In this document: piece after piece, positions 26,171 through 34,350 of the stretch | Numbering within the stretch: position 1 is the stretch's first letter | Layout of the letters: every line of letters begins with the position of its first letter | Source: a virus | Length of the DNA: 34,397 nt | Strand: one strand, 5' to 3' | IMG/VR virus record: IMGVR_UViG_3300025070_000123 | Coordinates: 1 to 34,397 of that record | The notes under the pieces: model-generated | The model's input: the letters and a program-made list of their open reading frames with translations, nothing else | The model's database searches: none | Told to the model about the DNA's origin: nothing | Made by a program: the position numbers and the translations under genes

Positions 26171-28408
26171 TTATTGTATTATTTTACTTTTTGAACCTTG
26201 GTTATTATATCGTGAAAACCCAAAGTCTATTTTCTTAACTTGTCTTGCGGTTTTAGACGCATATAAATGTCTTTGGCATGCCATTATAGCAAGGCCAGAA
26301 CTTATAGACGCATCAAACTTTGTTCTTTTGTTAATATCAAATTTAGCCCAGTCTTCCAAAGTTCTTTGAAAATACATTCTACCGCAATCTCCGTTTTCTT
26401 TTAACCCAACGTGGGTTTCAATATAGCTTTCAATTGCAGCCGCGTGGGCTTGTCTTATATCTTCTGAAGTATTAGGTATACCACCTAATTCTTTTTCTGT
26501 TACAGATAATTTATTTCTAGGTCTATCAGGTCTATTCATTGAATATCCCCTATAGCCTCTTCTTTTGATATGATATAATAATCTAGGTTTATTATTTTCA
26601 GCAAGTATTGGCATACCGTAAAATATCATCGCCATAAGTACGTCTTCAAAAAATATTTCAGCTGTTTGTGGTCTAGCAACATATTCTAAAAAGAATTGAC
26701 TAGACGGTACATCTGAAAGCATACTAAATGTAGTAAGCCCGTGAAGCGCACCATTAGATCCGCTACCATCAGTTGTTCCGCTAATATCATAGCTATCACA
26801 ACCAAAAGCACCTAAATCTTTATTGCCTGGGTATTTAATACCGTTTTTTACTATTATATTATTTTGCATTTCAACTGGTGGAATCCAAGACAGTTTAAAT
26901 CTACCTGTTTTGTTTGGATAAAATTCTACTATAGAATCTTTAACTCCATTCTTCCAATTAAATGATCCACGAGTTACATAACCCTTCATTGTCATTTCTT
27001 CGTTGAAATCTATTTGTTCGTATATTTTATTTAGATTGAATAAAGACTTTTCTATTTCATCTCTAAAGGCGTGCTTTTCGCTTCTTGGAAACTGTCTATA
27101 AAATTCATTTAAAGCATCATTATTCCCTTTAAGTCCATCTGCTTCATTCTCCCAATGATCGATAACTCCATACCTGATAAGCTCTCCGTCGATTCCTTCA
27201 ATAGGTTTTTCTGGACTATCGAATACAGGAAATCCATATTTGTCAATGAACCCTTCATAGTTCCACTCCATAGGTATGAACAAAGAGTATAGTCCACTAG
27301 CAGTCTGCCCATTGCGGTTTCGGTTTTCAACTTTTGAATCATTATATAATTTTTTAAAGTTATTACCACCCTTATCTAGAGCATTTGATGTAGACCCCAT
27401 CATACATTTACCAACAACTTTTGCTCCTAGCCTTAAACAGGTTTTAGTAACACGCCAGTTATTTAATATATTATCGGGTTTTTCCCATTTACCAGATTCA
27501 TCGTGAACTAGTAATTTTAATTTCTCACCATCGTAGGAGTTATCGCCTGTGTTCTTCCAGTCAATTGTAGTGTCCAATCCTTCGCCAACCTGTACTTCGT
27601 TTTGATCAGTTGCTTTGAGTGAATTTCTTGTAAGCCTTTTAGATGGTATTTTGTAGGAAAGTTCTGTTTTAGGTCTTTCCATACCGTCTTGTATTGGTTT
27701 AAAGAAGAATGGGTAGTTGATCGATATAGGTACAATCTTGTCGGTAAACATTTTTTTTGCATCTCCACCGCTTTTGGATAATACCCCAAATCTTGCATCC
27801 TTTGATATTGTAGCTTGATTAACTGTTTCTGCGCTTGCCATAAAGGAGAAGCCACTCCGTCTATTTTTGAGGTAGCACATTCCGTAGCACCTGTAATCTG
27901 CTTTGCAAGCTTCCCAAAAATAAAAGAATATTTTATTTGATTGTCTGAACTCAGGCGCACCAACATCAATTTTTGTCCAGTTAAGGTACATATAATGCGT
28001 TCCTGTAATGTAGGTTGCTGTGCCGTTGCACATAAACCAGTAGCCATCATTGCGATAATCAAACTCCGAATTAATATATTCGTAATATTTTTCTTTAATT
28101 TCATCTGGATATAATTGAAAATCATGTATTGATTTAATTTTTGATAGCGTAGCGGGTTTTAAGGTTTGCTTAAAAACTTGATCTTCAGGTTTTTCGCTAT
28201 TTGAATATACTTCTTTTGGCATTGCAGGAAGTGCAATACGCAATCCTTGTACTTCAAAAATTTCACCTATAGTTCCATCTTTACTTATTACTACACAATC
28301 AAGATCGTCATTATAACCGTACTTGTAATTTTTTAGCTTGTTGTTTCTTTTTACATTTTTAGTAGATAAATGCGCGGAGTGTATAGCATATAGATTTTGT
28401 TTATACAT
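26171..28408 (-). CDS. Terminase large subunit, 745 aa
   Basis: ATPase and nuclease domains can both be read. The Walker A-like loop is KNRRSGFS (181-188), preceded by a hydrophobic strand. Walker B is LLVHDES (299-305) with D303/E304. The region after it (WRVTKTCLRLGAKVVGKCMM, about 318-336) fits the coupling strand. The RNase H-like nuclease has FGCDSYDISGTTDGSGSNG (535-552), with D538 a likely metal ligand, then ILAENNKPRLLYHIKRRGYR (601-620). The variant Walker A lacking a GK[ST] ending and the IKRRGYRGYSMNRPDR block are like TerL of crAss-like and marine Bacteroidota phages. The start overlaps the stop of the 86-residue gene (TAATG at 28408). It cuts and pumps DNA at the portal. Confidence 0.9.
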   Translation of the reverse strand: MYKQNLYAIHSAHLSTKNVKRNNKLKNYKYGYNDDLDCVVISKDGTIGEIFEVQGLRIALPAMPKEVYSNSEKPEDQVFKQTLKPATLSKIKSIHDFQLYPDEIKEKYYEYINSEFDYRNDGYWFMCNGTATYITGTHYMYLNWTKIDVGAPEFRQSNKIFFYFWEACKADYRCYGMCYLKNRRSGFSFMASAETVNQATISKDARFGVLSKSGGDAKKMFTDKIVPISINYPFFFKPIQDGMERPKTELSYKIPSKRLTRNSLKATDQNEVQVGEGLDTTIDWKNTGDNSYDGEKLKLLVHDESGKWEKPDNILNNWRVTKTCLRLGAKVVGKCMMGSTSNALDKGGNNFKKLYNDSKVENRNRNGQTASGLYSLFIPMEWNYEGFIDKYGFPVFDSPEKPIEGIDGELIRYGVIDHWENEADGLKGNNDALNEFYRQFPRSEKHAFRDEIEKSLFNLNKIYEQIDFNEEMTMKGYVTRGSFNWKNGVKDSIVEFYPNKTGRFKLSWIPPVEMQNNIIVKNGIKYPGNKDLGAFGCDSYDISGTTDGSGSNGALHGLTTFSMLSDVPSSQFFLEYVARPQTAEIFFEDVLMAMIFYGMPILAENNKPRLLYHIKRRGYRGYSMNRPDRPRNKLSVTEKELGGIPNTSEDIRQAHAAAIESYIETHVGLKENGDCGRMYFQRTLEDWAKFDINKRTKFDASISSGLAIMACQRHLYASKTARQVKKIDFGFSRYNNQGSKSKIIQ

Positions 28409-28668
28409 TACTTAACTCTGTTTTCTACACCATAAAAACTGTCCTTAGCAGTCTTAGGTGATTCGTTCATCATTTCATTTATTTCTTCTACTCTTTGTAA
28501 AAGGGCAATAGCGTCTTCCATTGCAAGCCTATAAGCCGAGGCTGATATTTTTACTTTTTCAGGATCTAGCTCGTCTGGATCCATTCTCTTATTCATTACC
28601 TTTATTAATTCATCAATTGAATTTTCAGCGGCATCAAGAATAAGTTTGCGTTTCTTTTTTATGTCCAT
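28408..28668 (-). CDS. Small helical protein, candidate small terminase, 86 aa
   Basis: The protein is almost wholly helical and charged: a basic start (MDIKKKRKLILDAAENSIDE), an acidic MDPDELDPEKVK linker, then a second helix (YRLAMEDAIALLQRVEEINE). It lies directly upstream of TerL and is joined to it by a TAATG overlap, where many phages encode the small terminase subunit that recognises packaging DNA. No helix-turn-helix is obvious, so the role is inferred from position and size. Its start lies within the last 35 bases of the preceding gene. Confidence 0.6.
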   Translation of the reverse strand: MDIKKKRKLILDAAENSIDELIKVMNKRMDPDELDPEKVKISASAYRLAMEDAIALLQRVEEINEMMNESPKTAKDSFYGVENRVK

Positions 28669-29221
28669 AGTTGATAGTTATTTCCGTTGATAAAATTCTA
28701 TATAATTTTTTATCATCTATGTTAAATTCGTATTCAGATTCTGGCGTAAAGCCCACAATATCTCCACAGGACAATCCTAATGAGCTTAAATAGTCGTTAG
28801 TATATGTAAGCACTCCCAAAAGTTTTTGCTCGCTCTCGGTGCTCCATATGTCTTCGTTTTCTAAAGGTTTTACAAAACAATACATATTTGGGCAATGCCA
28901 TTTGCCATTTTGATTATATGCAAACAACTGATCAGGTGATACTGAGTATCTATCTTCGTCTATATAATTACCTGAGTTTCTTTCATTACCTCTAACATCA
29001 TACCATCTTCTAAATACATTATGATGTATTATAACTTGATCCCCTTTTTTTATGGGAGTTTTAATATTTATAGGTGTGCTTATTACCGTACCAATTCGAT
29101 TTACAAATTCGTAATCTCTTTCTGTTATTTCAGTATTTAATATAAGCTCTTTACCATCGACAGATGTTTTGTTATTGTACCTTTCATTTGTTGATATAAT
29201 ATAATTGTATAATGACTTCAT
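28634..29221 (-). CDS. Tandem GroES-like (co-chaperonin) protein candidate, 195 aa
   Basis: Two GroES-like half-patterns can be seen. In the first half, IGTVISTPINIKTPIKKGDQ then VIIHHNVFRRW (about 43-75), followed by DRYSVSPDQLFAY (about 90-103). In the second half, LLGVLTYTN, then CGDIVGFTPESEYEFNIDDK and KLYRILSTEITI (about 152-185). GroES has the same order: G.V..., V..GD.V.F, ..y...Y.i....I. The protein could act as a phage co-chaperonin for host GroEL in capsid or tail folding, as T4 gp31 does for gp23. The usual mobile loop is unclear and the duplication is unusual, so another beta-barrel role is possible. It ends 35 bases inside the next gene. Confidence 0.6.
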   Translation of the reverse strand: MKSLYNYIISTNERYNNKTSVDGKELILNTEITERDYEFVNRIGTVISTPINIKTPIKKGDQVIIHHNVFRRWYDVRGNERNSGNYIDEDRYSVSPDQLFAYNQNGKWHCPNMYCFVKPLENEDIWSTESEQKLLGVLTYTNDYLSSLGLSCGDIVGFTPESEYEFNIDDKKLYRILSTEITINYGHKKETQTYS

Positions 29222-29440
29222 TTAATAATCTAAATTGTATTCTATAGACACAGCCATATTTTTATTAAAATGTTTCCAGGGTAATTGTGATCCCTTCTTT
29301 TCAATGTATATCTGAAAAGAACCTTCTTGTTCAATTATATCGCAAATCTTATGCCCTCCGTAAACTTCCTGGCCTACAGAATAATGCATAGCCTCATTTT
29401 TATAGTCTTGGCCTATGCTAATTTTTCTAATTAATTTCAT
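29222..29440 (-). CDS. Hypothetical protein, 72 aa
   Basis: Family not recognised. A compact protein with alternating beta strands: MKLIRKISIGQ, YSVGQEVYGGHKICDIIEQE, SFQIYIEKKG, KNMAVSIEYNLDY. There is no signal peptide or membrane segment. It sits between the M15 peptidase (10 bases upstream) and the GroES-like gene, whose ATG at 29221 directly abuts its stop. It is reported as coding because its ends fit the tight, co-directional spacing of the cluster. The function is unknown; a small accessory beta-sheet protein is the most that can be said. Confidence 0.65.
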   Translation of the reverse strand: MKLIRKISIGQDYKNEAMHYSVGQEVYGGHKICDIIEQEGSFQIYIEKKGSQLPWKHFNKNMAVSIEYNLDY

Positions 29441-29450
29441 TTAATTTATT

Positions 29451-29795
29451 TTAGTATGTCCATATAGTGGTTTCAGGTGCCCCTGGATAACCAATGCCTA
29501 CGTGCACAAAATTATTTTTTCTTGATATACCTATGCGAGTAAATCCTACTTTAATAGCAGCTTTAACTAATTTAAAAGTTGCCTCACCGCCTACACATGC
29601 AATATCAACTGCGGCCCCATAAGCGTGCTCGCCTGGTTTAGATTTCTTAGCTTCTATAGGGTGATCAGGACTTCTATAAGTTGATGTTAATTTAATTGGG
29701 TATCCATACTCCTCTCTTAACTCATCTAGCATAGCTAGTAGAACTGGATTCATTTCATCAAATTCACTAAATTCGGATTCTTCGAAATATTTCAT
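29451..29795 (-). CDS. M15-family zinc peptidase, phage endolysin, 114 aa
   Basis: Peptidase M15 (D-Ala-D-Ala carboxypeptidase-like; peptidoglycan endopeptidase in phages). Visible motifs: LTSTYRSPDHP (about 37-46, substrate-binding Arg), then EHAYGAAVDI with zinc ligands H57 and D64, and NFVHVGIG with H98 as third ligand. At 114 residues it is about the normal length of the compact phage type and has no signal peptide, so it needs a holin to reach the wall. Its start overlaps the stop of the 52-residue membrane protein (ATGA). It follows the holin-like gene in the lysis cassette and would cut peptide cross-links at the end of infection. Confidence 0.88.
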   Translation of the reverse strand: MKYFEESEFSEFDEMNPVLLAMLDELREEYGYPIKLTSTYRSPDHPIEAKKSKPGEHAYGAAVDIACVGGEATFKLVKAAIKVGFTRIGISRKNNFVHVGIGYPGAPETTIWTY

Positions 29796-29950
29796 TTTTT
29801 ATTTCTATCTTTTAATTTAATATAAATATTCATCCCAGTATATATTATTGTCATAACTAACACTATAGTTTGCAATGTGGGGTTGATGTTAGGCATAGCC
29901 GAAAAGGCTACCGCTCCGACGTTTATGCCGTAAATTTTTAAATCGCTCAT
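29792..29950 (-). CDS. 52-residue single-span membrane protein in the lysis cassette
   Basis: This small ORF starts at an ATG that overlaps the holin stop (TAATG at 29950) and ends at a TGA that overlaps the endolysin ATG. The sequence begins MSDLKIYGINVGAVAFSAMP, has one hydrophobic segment (LQTIVLVMTIIYTGMNIYI, about 26-44) and a basic tail (KLKDRNKK), giving a probable N-out, C-in one-span protein. Its position between holin and endolysin suggests a second holin, antiholin or pinholin-like regulator. The exact overlap at both ends and the clear membrane segment support its being real. Function is inferred. Confidence 0.78.
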   Translation of the reverse strand: MSDLKIYGINVGAVAFSAMPNINPTLQTIVLVMTIIYTGMNIYIKLKDRNKK

Positions 29951-30363
29951 TATTTGTGTTTACTGTTTCCAAATACTTTTTCTACTCCGCGAGATCCAAA
30001 ATAGCCACCAATGACAATAGTAAGCAAACCTGTAATTGAATCTAATGGGTAACCCATATACCATCCAGCTACATAGCTTATTGTTAAAAATACTAAAGTT
30101 AAAGGGCGCACATTGGCTGCAAGCCACGACCCTGAAGTCGCATCTGCAACCCAACGTTTAGTTGTGCCGTCTATTTCTGCTCTTTCTAAATCTAATTTTT
30201 TTAATGCAATTCTTTTATCTTCTTCGCTCATATCTGAGCCGCCAATAATAGCTTGTATTACTGAACCCACAGGTGTATCACCAGCTATCGCGCCTACGAC
30301 GTTAGGAATCTTTTCTAATAAAAACTTCCCAACGCCGGTGTCTTTAAAACGTTTTTTAGCCAT
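29950..30363 (-). CDS. Holin-like protein (3TM-holin family type), 137 aa
   Basis: The N-terminal half is soluble and basic, with a short hydrophobic Gly/Ala stretch (IPNVVGAIAGDTPVGSVIQA, about 19-38) and a charged helix (DKRIALKKLDLERAEIDGTT). The C-terminal half has LAANVRPLTLVFLTISYVAG (about 81-100) followed by a second membrane segment, SITGLLTIVIGGYFGSRG (about 108-125), then a charged end. NxRP followed by two spans is the pattern of the 'holin of 3TMs' family found in phages and gene-transfer agents. It would pore the inner membrane and release the M15 endolysin encoded two genes on. Its stop overlaps the start of the 52-residue protein. Confidence 0.75.
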   Translation of the reverse strand: MAKKRFKDTGVGKFLLEKIPNVVGAIAGDTPVGSVIQAIIGGSDMSEEDKRIALKKLDLERAEIDGTTKRWVADATSGSWLAANVRPLTLVFLTISYVAGWYMGYPLDSITGLLTIVIGGYFGSRGVEKVFGNSKHK

Positions 30364-30385
30364 TTAATTTAATTTAAATATTACT

Positions 30386-30736
30386 CTAAGTAGCTTGCTG
30401 AGATATTGTATAAAAGAACTCAGGCGTGCCATCATCATCTGTGCATACTATTTGAATAAAGTTTTTAGCAGCAGAAGTATCATCATAGTCTCCGCTTAAT
30501 TTAATTGCCTCTGTTGGAAAAGTAAGGGTGTTCCCACCACCTGCTCCAGTAGCTACAATTATTTTTACCATACCTATTTTATAATCTGTAAAAGAAAATG
30601 TTACTGCGTGGTTTGGAGTTATTCTGAATATTTGAGCACTGTTCCAGTCAATAGATACGGATGTGCCTGACGCTAAATTTGCCGAGGTTGTAAATTCTGG
30701 TGCTATAACACCTGATGTTATTTTTGTTAAAGCCAT
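30386..30736 (-). CDS. Small beta-rich structural/tail-associated protein, 116 aa
   Basis: The protein begins MALTKITSGVIAPEFTTSAN, a start common in marine phage tail-fibre-associated proteins, then alternates strands and Gly turns (RITPNHAVTFSFTDYKIGMV; IIVATGAGGGNTLTFPTEAI). It ends with a polar strand (DGTPEFFYTISQQAT). No catalytic motif or membrane segment is visible. It lies 5 bases after the LamG adhesin gene and just before the holin, so it is most likely a tail-fibre accessory or capsid decoration subunit. Family not named with confidence. Confidence 0.6.
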   Translation of the reverse strand: MALTKITSGVIAPEFTTSANLASGTSVSIDWNSAQIFRITPNHAVTFSFTDYKIGMVKIIVATGAGGGNTLTFPTEAIKLSGDYDDTSAAKNFIQIVCTDDDGTPEFFYTISQQAT

Positions 30737-30741
30737 AATTT

Positions 30742-33700
30742 TTATTTAAAAGCCATATAGATGTATGTTCCTAAGTTTGCATTGAATCCTGCTCCTGCAT
30801 CTGTTATTTGAAATCCTGTTGAATTAGGTTGCAATCCACCTGCTCCTAAAGTACCTTCTGATGCTGAAGTATTAGCAAACAAAAACTTACCTGTTGTTCC
30901 ATCCATTCCCCTTGCGGAATCCATTATATACCATCCATATCCTGATGTATCTGTTCGCTTAATCATAATAAATTTTGGCTCAAAGCCTGTTGTTACAATC
31001 GGACCTGTACTTGAACCATTCCCTGTATAACTCCCTATCTTACTATATCCTGGAACTGAATGGAAACAGTAGGATATGAAATTCTTTGAGTTAGTGTTGG
31101 ATGCAGTACTTGTACCAATGTTAAGTGTCGTAGCATTAGATGAACCTACCGTTGTACTTGAACCCATTGCGCCAGTATTAAATAATAAGTAATTTGTGTC
31201 GTTATTTCCAATAGACGCTCCAGTTATAAGCCAAACATCTGGAAAATCAAGTCCTTTAGTTATTACTATATCGGGGGCAGAGCTTAATCCGTGACCTACT
31301 GTTGTTCCGCCTGTTCCATTACCAGTATATTTAACAATACTAAACCCTGCTTCTGTATTGGCACTAACTTGACTGTCAATACTACCTTGTTCGTTTAAGA
31401 CTGCCTCTCCACCGCCCTTGAATACCCAACCTACATAGGTTTGTCCACTTTGATGTGTTTCATAAGAACCTGTATATGTAGAGTGTGTTGAAGAACCTTC
31501 TACCAAAGTAAATCCATTAGAATCAAAAGAATTTAAATAGCCGTTTGTTCTTTGATATTGCTCTGCGTCTGTTCCATCGCTTCTTAACCAATTTGCTACA
31601 CCTCTTACAGAATCAAAAATTCCATTGGAAGCTGCTAAACTTCTTGACTTAATCCAAACCAAATCAGGCTCAAAACCAACATTAGAAATATATTGAGTAC
31701 CACCATTACCCTCATACAATACAGTCTTAAAGTTAGATGTATCTACTTCAGGCTTTTCGTTGTAAAGTTGTGTTACTTGACTACTTGTAAGGGCAGTTGA
31801 ATAGATGCGTACTTGGTCAATGTCGCCATCGAAATTATTAGCACCATTTGCATTATAATTATTTCTGCCAATTTGTAACGTTGTTGAATTGCTATAAGTT
31901 CCGCTTGTAGATGTAATTGTTCCTACTAAACTACCATCTTTATACGCTTTAACGCTTGTGTTATCTTTTGTAATTACAACGTGATGCCAATTACCATCCG
32001 CCATTCCTGGCACAATTGAGTAGTCAAGGTAAGTTGTACTTGCTGAATTTCTGTGGTAAAAAAGAAGATTACCATCTGCAGAAAAATCAATTCTTACAAA
32101 AGCAACAGCACCGCTATTTGTATTTATAAAAGTTTGACCACCTGAACTATTGCTCGATTTTCCCCAAAAAGAAATTGTATAATCAGAATTTAATATGTTA
32201 GTTGAAATACCACTTTCAATATAACTTGTACTACCATTAAACACCGCTGCTTGACCATACCTTCCAAACCTGTATTCAACGTTTGATTCAGTGCCATCGT
32301 AAGCATAAGTTATATTAGTATCTGTTCCGTTATAGTTACCAGATAAATCTGTAGAATTACCATCTAATTGATATGTTGCAATTGCTGTTTTACCAGATGG
32401 AAATGACAGTGTACTAGTATCACTGACTGTTTCAGCGTATAAATTTAATACATCTGTAGAACTTAATGCGGTATTATATATTCTTACTTGGTCTATTTCC
32501 CCATTAAAATAATAAACTCTACTGCCAAACGCTCGCGCTACTCCAATACCAAATTGAGTCATATCCCAAGAATCGGTATATGCGCCGCTAAACACTTCTG
32601 TTCCGTTTTGATACATCTTCAATACACCGCTTTCTCTTGCAAATACTGCGTGATTCCAAGTGTCTTGACTATAAGTGGTATCCCCCTTTTTAGTAACAGT
32701 ATCATCTGTAACCATTAAAACTTTTGGGCTTACATTTCCGTTTGCAGCAAACCATTGTGTCGTTGTAGAAAACAACGCGCCCTGTGAACTTCCTGAATTT
32801 TGATTAAACCAACAAGAAAAAGTAAAATCTCCTGTTCCAATACTTGGCAAAGAATTACTCGTTATATAACTACTACTCCCATTAAATACCGCACCCTCAT
32901 TAAACTTACCAGTTGACTTAGCTGAGTCTTTACTATTATTATCTAATTTATAATATGCAGTATTAGCAATAGGGTAAGCAATATCGGTTGTTGTAGCCGT
33001 ATACTCGCAAGCAATTTCGCCTGCACCATTGCCATAAAGTTTACCAACTTCTGCAGATGATAACGCTTTAGAGAATATTCTTACTTGGTCTATAGAGCCA
33101 TTAAAATATTGAGTATTTAAATTACCTAAAGAACCTATATGAAAATTTGTATTACCTGCTCCGTAAGTGGGTGCTGTATATGTAGTACTACTGTCCTCCG
33201 AGCCATTGATATATAATTTTGTTGAATTTCCTGAACTATCAATAGTTAATGCAACGTGATGCCAAGTATTTGCTAATAAAGCAGTAGAACTTGTAATAAC
33301 ACCAACAGCCGTATTATAAGACAAATATCCCCCATCGTTTATTCTTAATCCCCATCCCGTGTTAGACGAGCTAAAATTAGAAACTATTTGCTGAAATCCA
33401 CTTGTTGTTCCTAAGTTTATCCAAGCTGAAACGGATATAGTGTTAATATTAATAACGTTGCTTGAAACTTCTATCTCACTACTACTCCCATTAAACCTAG
33501 CGCCATATAATGATTTCCCTCCAACGCCAAAGTCTACGTTTGTAGGGGTTCCGTCATATCTATATGTTATATCTGTTTCTACACCATCATAAGCCGTAGT
33601 ACCCATAGATTCTTTTGCACTACCATCTAGATTATAGTTTGCAATGCATCCAAATAAATGTGTGCCTACAGTTGAATTGTTTTCTTGGTATAATTGAGTA

Positions 33701-34350
33701 ACTTGAGATGACGTAAGTGCTGTATTATATATTCTCACTTGGTCTAAATCTCCTTTATAATACTGTGTATTAAAATTACCATTTGTGCCTAAAGCCACGC
33801 CTGTAGTGCCACTTCCCCCATAAGAAGCAGAAGGTAATGACTGTGTACTTACTAATGAATTATCTATGTATATCTTTCTTTCTAAATTAGGAACATCTAT
33901 CGTAACCGCAACGTGGTGCCATTGACTATCATTGAAAGTTTGAGTTGTAGTAAATGTCGTAGAATTGTTGCTATATCTTGTTAAAAAATATAGCGTACCA
34001 TTAGTTAAATAATAAACATTTAAACTTATCCCAGCTCCCGCATAAACACTGTAGATAATACTATTACCTGAAATCCCTGTGTAAGAAGTATTCATCCAAA
34101 AAGAAACAGATTGTGAAACCTTTTGGTTTAATAAACCTGATAATCCACTTGAACCTGTACCAAGATTTATATAACTACTACTCCCATTAAATATAGCAGC
34201 TTCACCAAATTTACCTGAAGCACCTCCAACGTCTGAAGCATCATAATCTAAACCGTACAGGGCTACGCCGCTTCCGTCTTTAAATATATCTGTCGTATCT
34301 GTAAAACACGGACGTGAAAACGTATTAATTAATTGTGATGTTCCTATCAT
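30742..34350 (-). CDS. Tail adhesin with four LamG-type modules and DUF7483-like tail, 1202 aa
   Basis: Four LamG/concanavalin-like lectin modules are read from repeated hallmarks. FNGSSSYI-type strands begin at F54, F286, F489 and F704, and DQVRIYNTAL...LY-type ends lie near 220, 440, 645 and 875. Each module is about 200-230 residues. LamG folds bind glycans through a calcium site, so the protein probably recognises host surface sugars. The C-terminal 320 residues repeat GFEPDLVWIKSRS...DSVRG and GFEPKFIMIKRTD...MDSARG, a pattern I associate with DUF7483 in marine phage tail proteins, ending in YIYMAFK. The chosen ATG at 34350 overlaps a TGA in another frame; an in-frame TAG lies five codons upstream. 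Neighbouring modules share near-identical DNA. Confidence 0.85.
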   Translation of the reverse strand: MIGTSQLINTFSRPCFTDTTDIFKDGSGVALYGLDYDASDVGGASGKFGEAAIFNGSSSYINLGTGSSGLSGLLNQKVSQSVSFWMNTSYTGISGNSIIYSVYAGAGISLNVYYLTNGTLYFLTRYSNNSTTFTTTQTFNDSQWHHVAVTIDVPNLERKIYIDNSLVSTQSLPSASYGGSGTTGVALGTNGNFNTQYYKGDLDQVRIYNTALTSSQVTQLYQENNSTVGTHLFGCIANYNLDGSAKESMGTTAYDGVETDITYRYDGTPTNVDFGVGGKSLYGARFNGSSSEIEVSSNVININTISVSAWINLGTTSGFQQIVSNFSSSNTGWGLRINDGGYLSYNTAVGVITSSTALLANTWHHVALTIDSSGNSTKLYINGSEDSSTTYTAPTYGAGNTNFHIGSLGNLNTQYFNGSIDQVRIFSKALSSAEVGKLYGNGAGEIACEYTATTTDIAYPIANTAYYKLDNNSKDSAKSTGKFNEGAVFNGSSSYITSNSLPSIGTGDFTFSCWFNQNSGSSQGALFSTTTQWFAANGNVSPKVLMVTDDTVTKKGDTTYSQDTWNHAVFARESGVLKMYQNGTEVFSGAYTDSWDMTQFGIGVARAFGSRVYYFNGEIDQVRIYNTALSSTDVLNLYAETVSDTSTLSFPSGKTAIATYQLDGNSTDLSGNYNGTDTNITYAYDGTESNVEYRFGRYGQAAVFNGSTSYIESGISTNILNSDYTISFWGKSSNSSGGQTFINTNSGAVAFVRIDFSADGNLLFYHRNSASTTYLDYSIVPGMADGNWHHVVITKDNTSVKAYKDGSLVGTITSTSGTYSNSTTLQIGRNNYNANGANNFDGDIDQVRIYSTALTSSQVTQLYNEKPEVDTSNFKTVLYEGNGGTQYISNVGFEPDLVWIKSRSLAASNGIFDSVRGVANWLRSDGTDAEQYQRTNGYLNSFDSNGFTLVEGSSTHSTYTGSYETHQSGQTYVGWVFKGGGEAVLNEQGSIDSQVSANTEAGFSIVKYTGNGTGGTTVGHGLSSAPDIVITKGLDFPDVWLITGASIGNNDTNYLLFNTGAMGSSTTVGSSNATTLNIGTSTASNTNSKNFISYCFHSVPGYSKIGSYTGNGSSTGPIVTTGFEPKFIMIKRTDTSGYGWYIMDSARGMDGTTGKFLFANTSASEGTLGAGGLQPNSTGFQITDAGAGFNANLGTYIYMAFK
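32862..32888 (-). repeat. 27-bp direct repeat copy A in the LamG gene
   Basis: Identical over 27 bases to 34167-34193. It encodes the FNGSSSYI strand of the third LamG module. An 18-base core of it is also present at 33478-33495 in the second module. Confidence 0.85.
33478..33495 (-). repeat. 18-bp core repeat in second LamG module
   Basis: Identical to the central 18 bases (ACTACTACTCCCATTAAA on the plus strand) of the 27-bp repeats at 32862 and 34167. The distances, 609 and 696 bases, are both multiples of three. Confidence 0.8.
34167..34193 (-). repeat. 27-bp direct repeat copy B in the LamG gene
   Basis: Identical to 32862-32888 and 1305 bases from it, exactly 435 codons. It encodes the same FNGSSSYI strand in the first LamG module. 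Recombination between the two copies would remove two modules in frame. Confidence 0.85.

Noticed and set aside
27517-28125. 202-codon minus-strand frame inside the terminase gene
   Set aside because: It lies in another frame wholly within TerL, whose ATPase motifs are clear; the sequence is low-complexity and Cys/Thr-rich with no family features.
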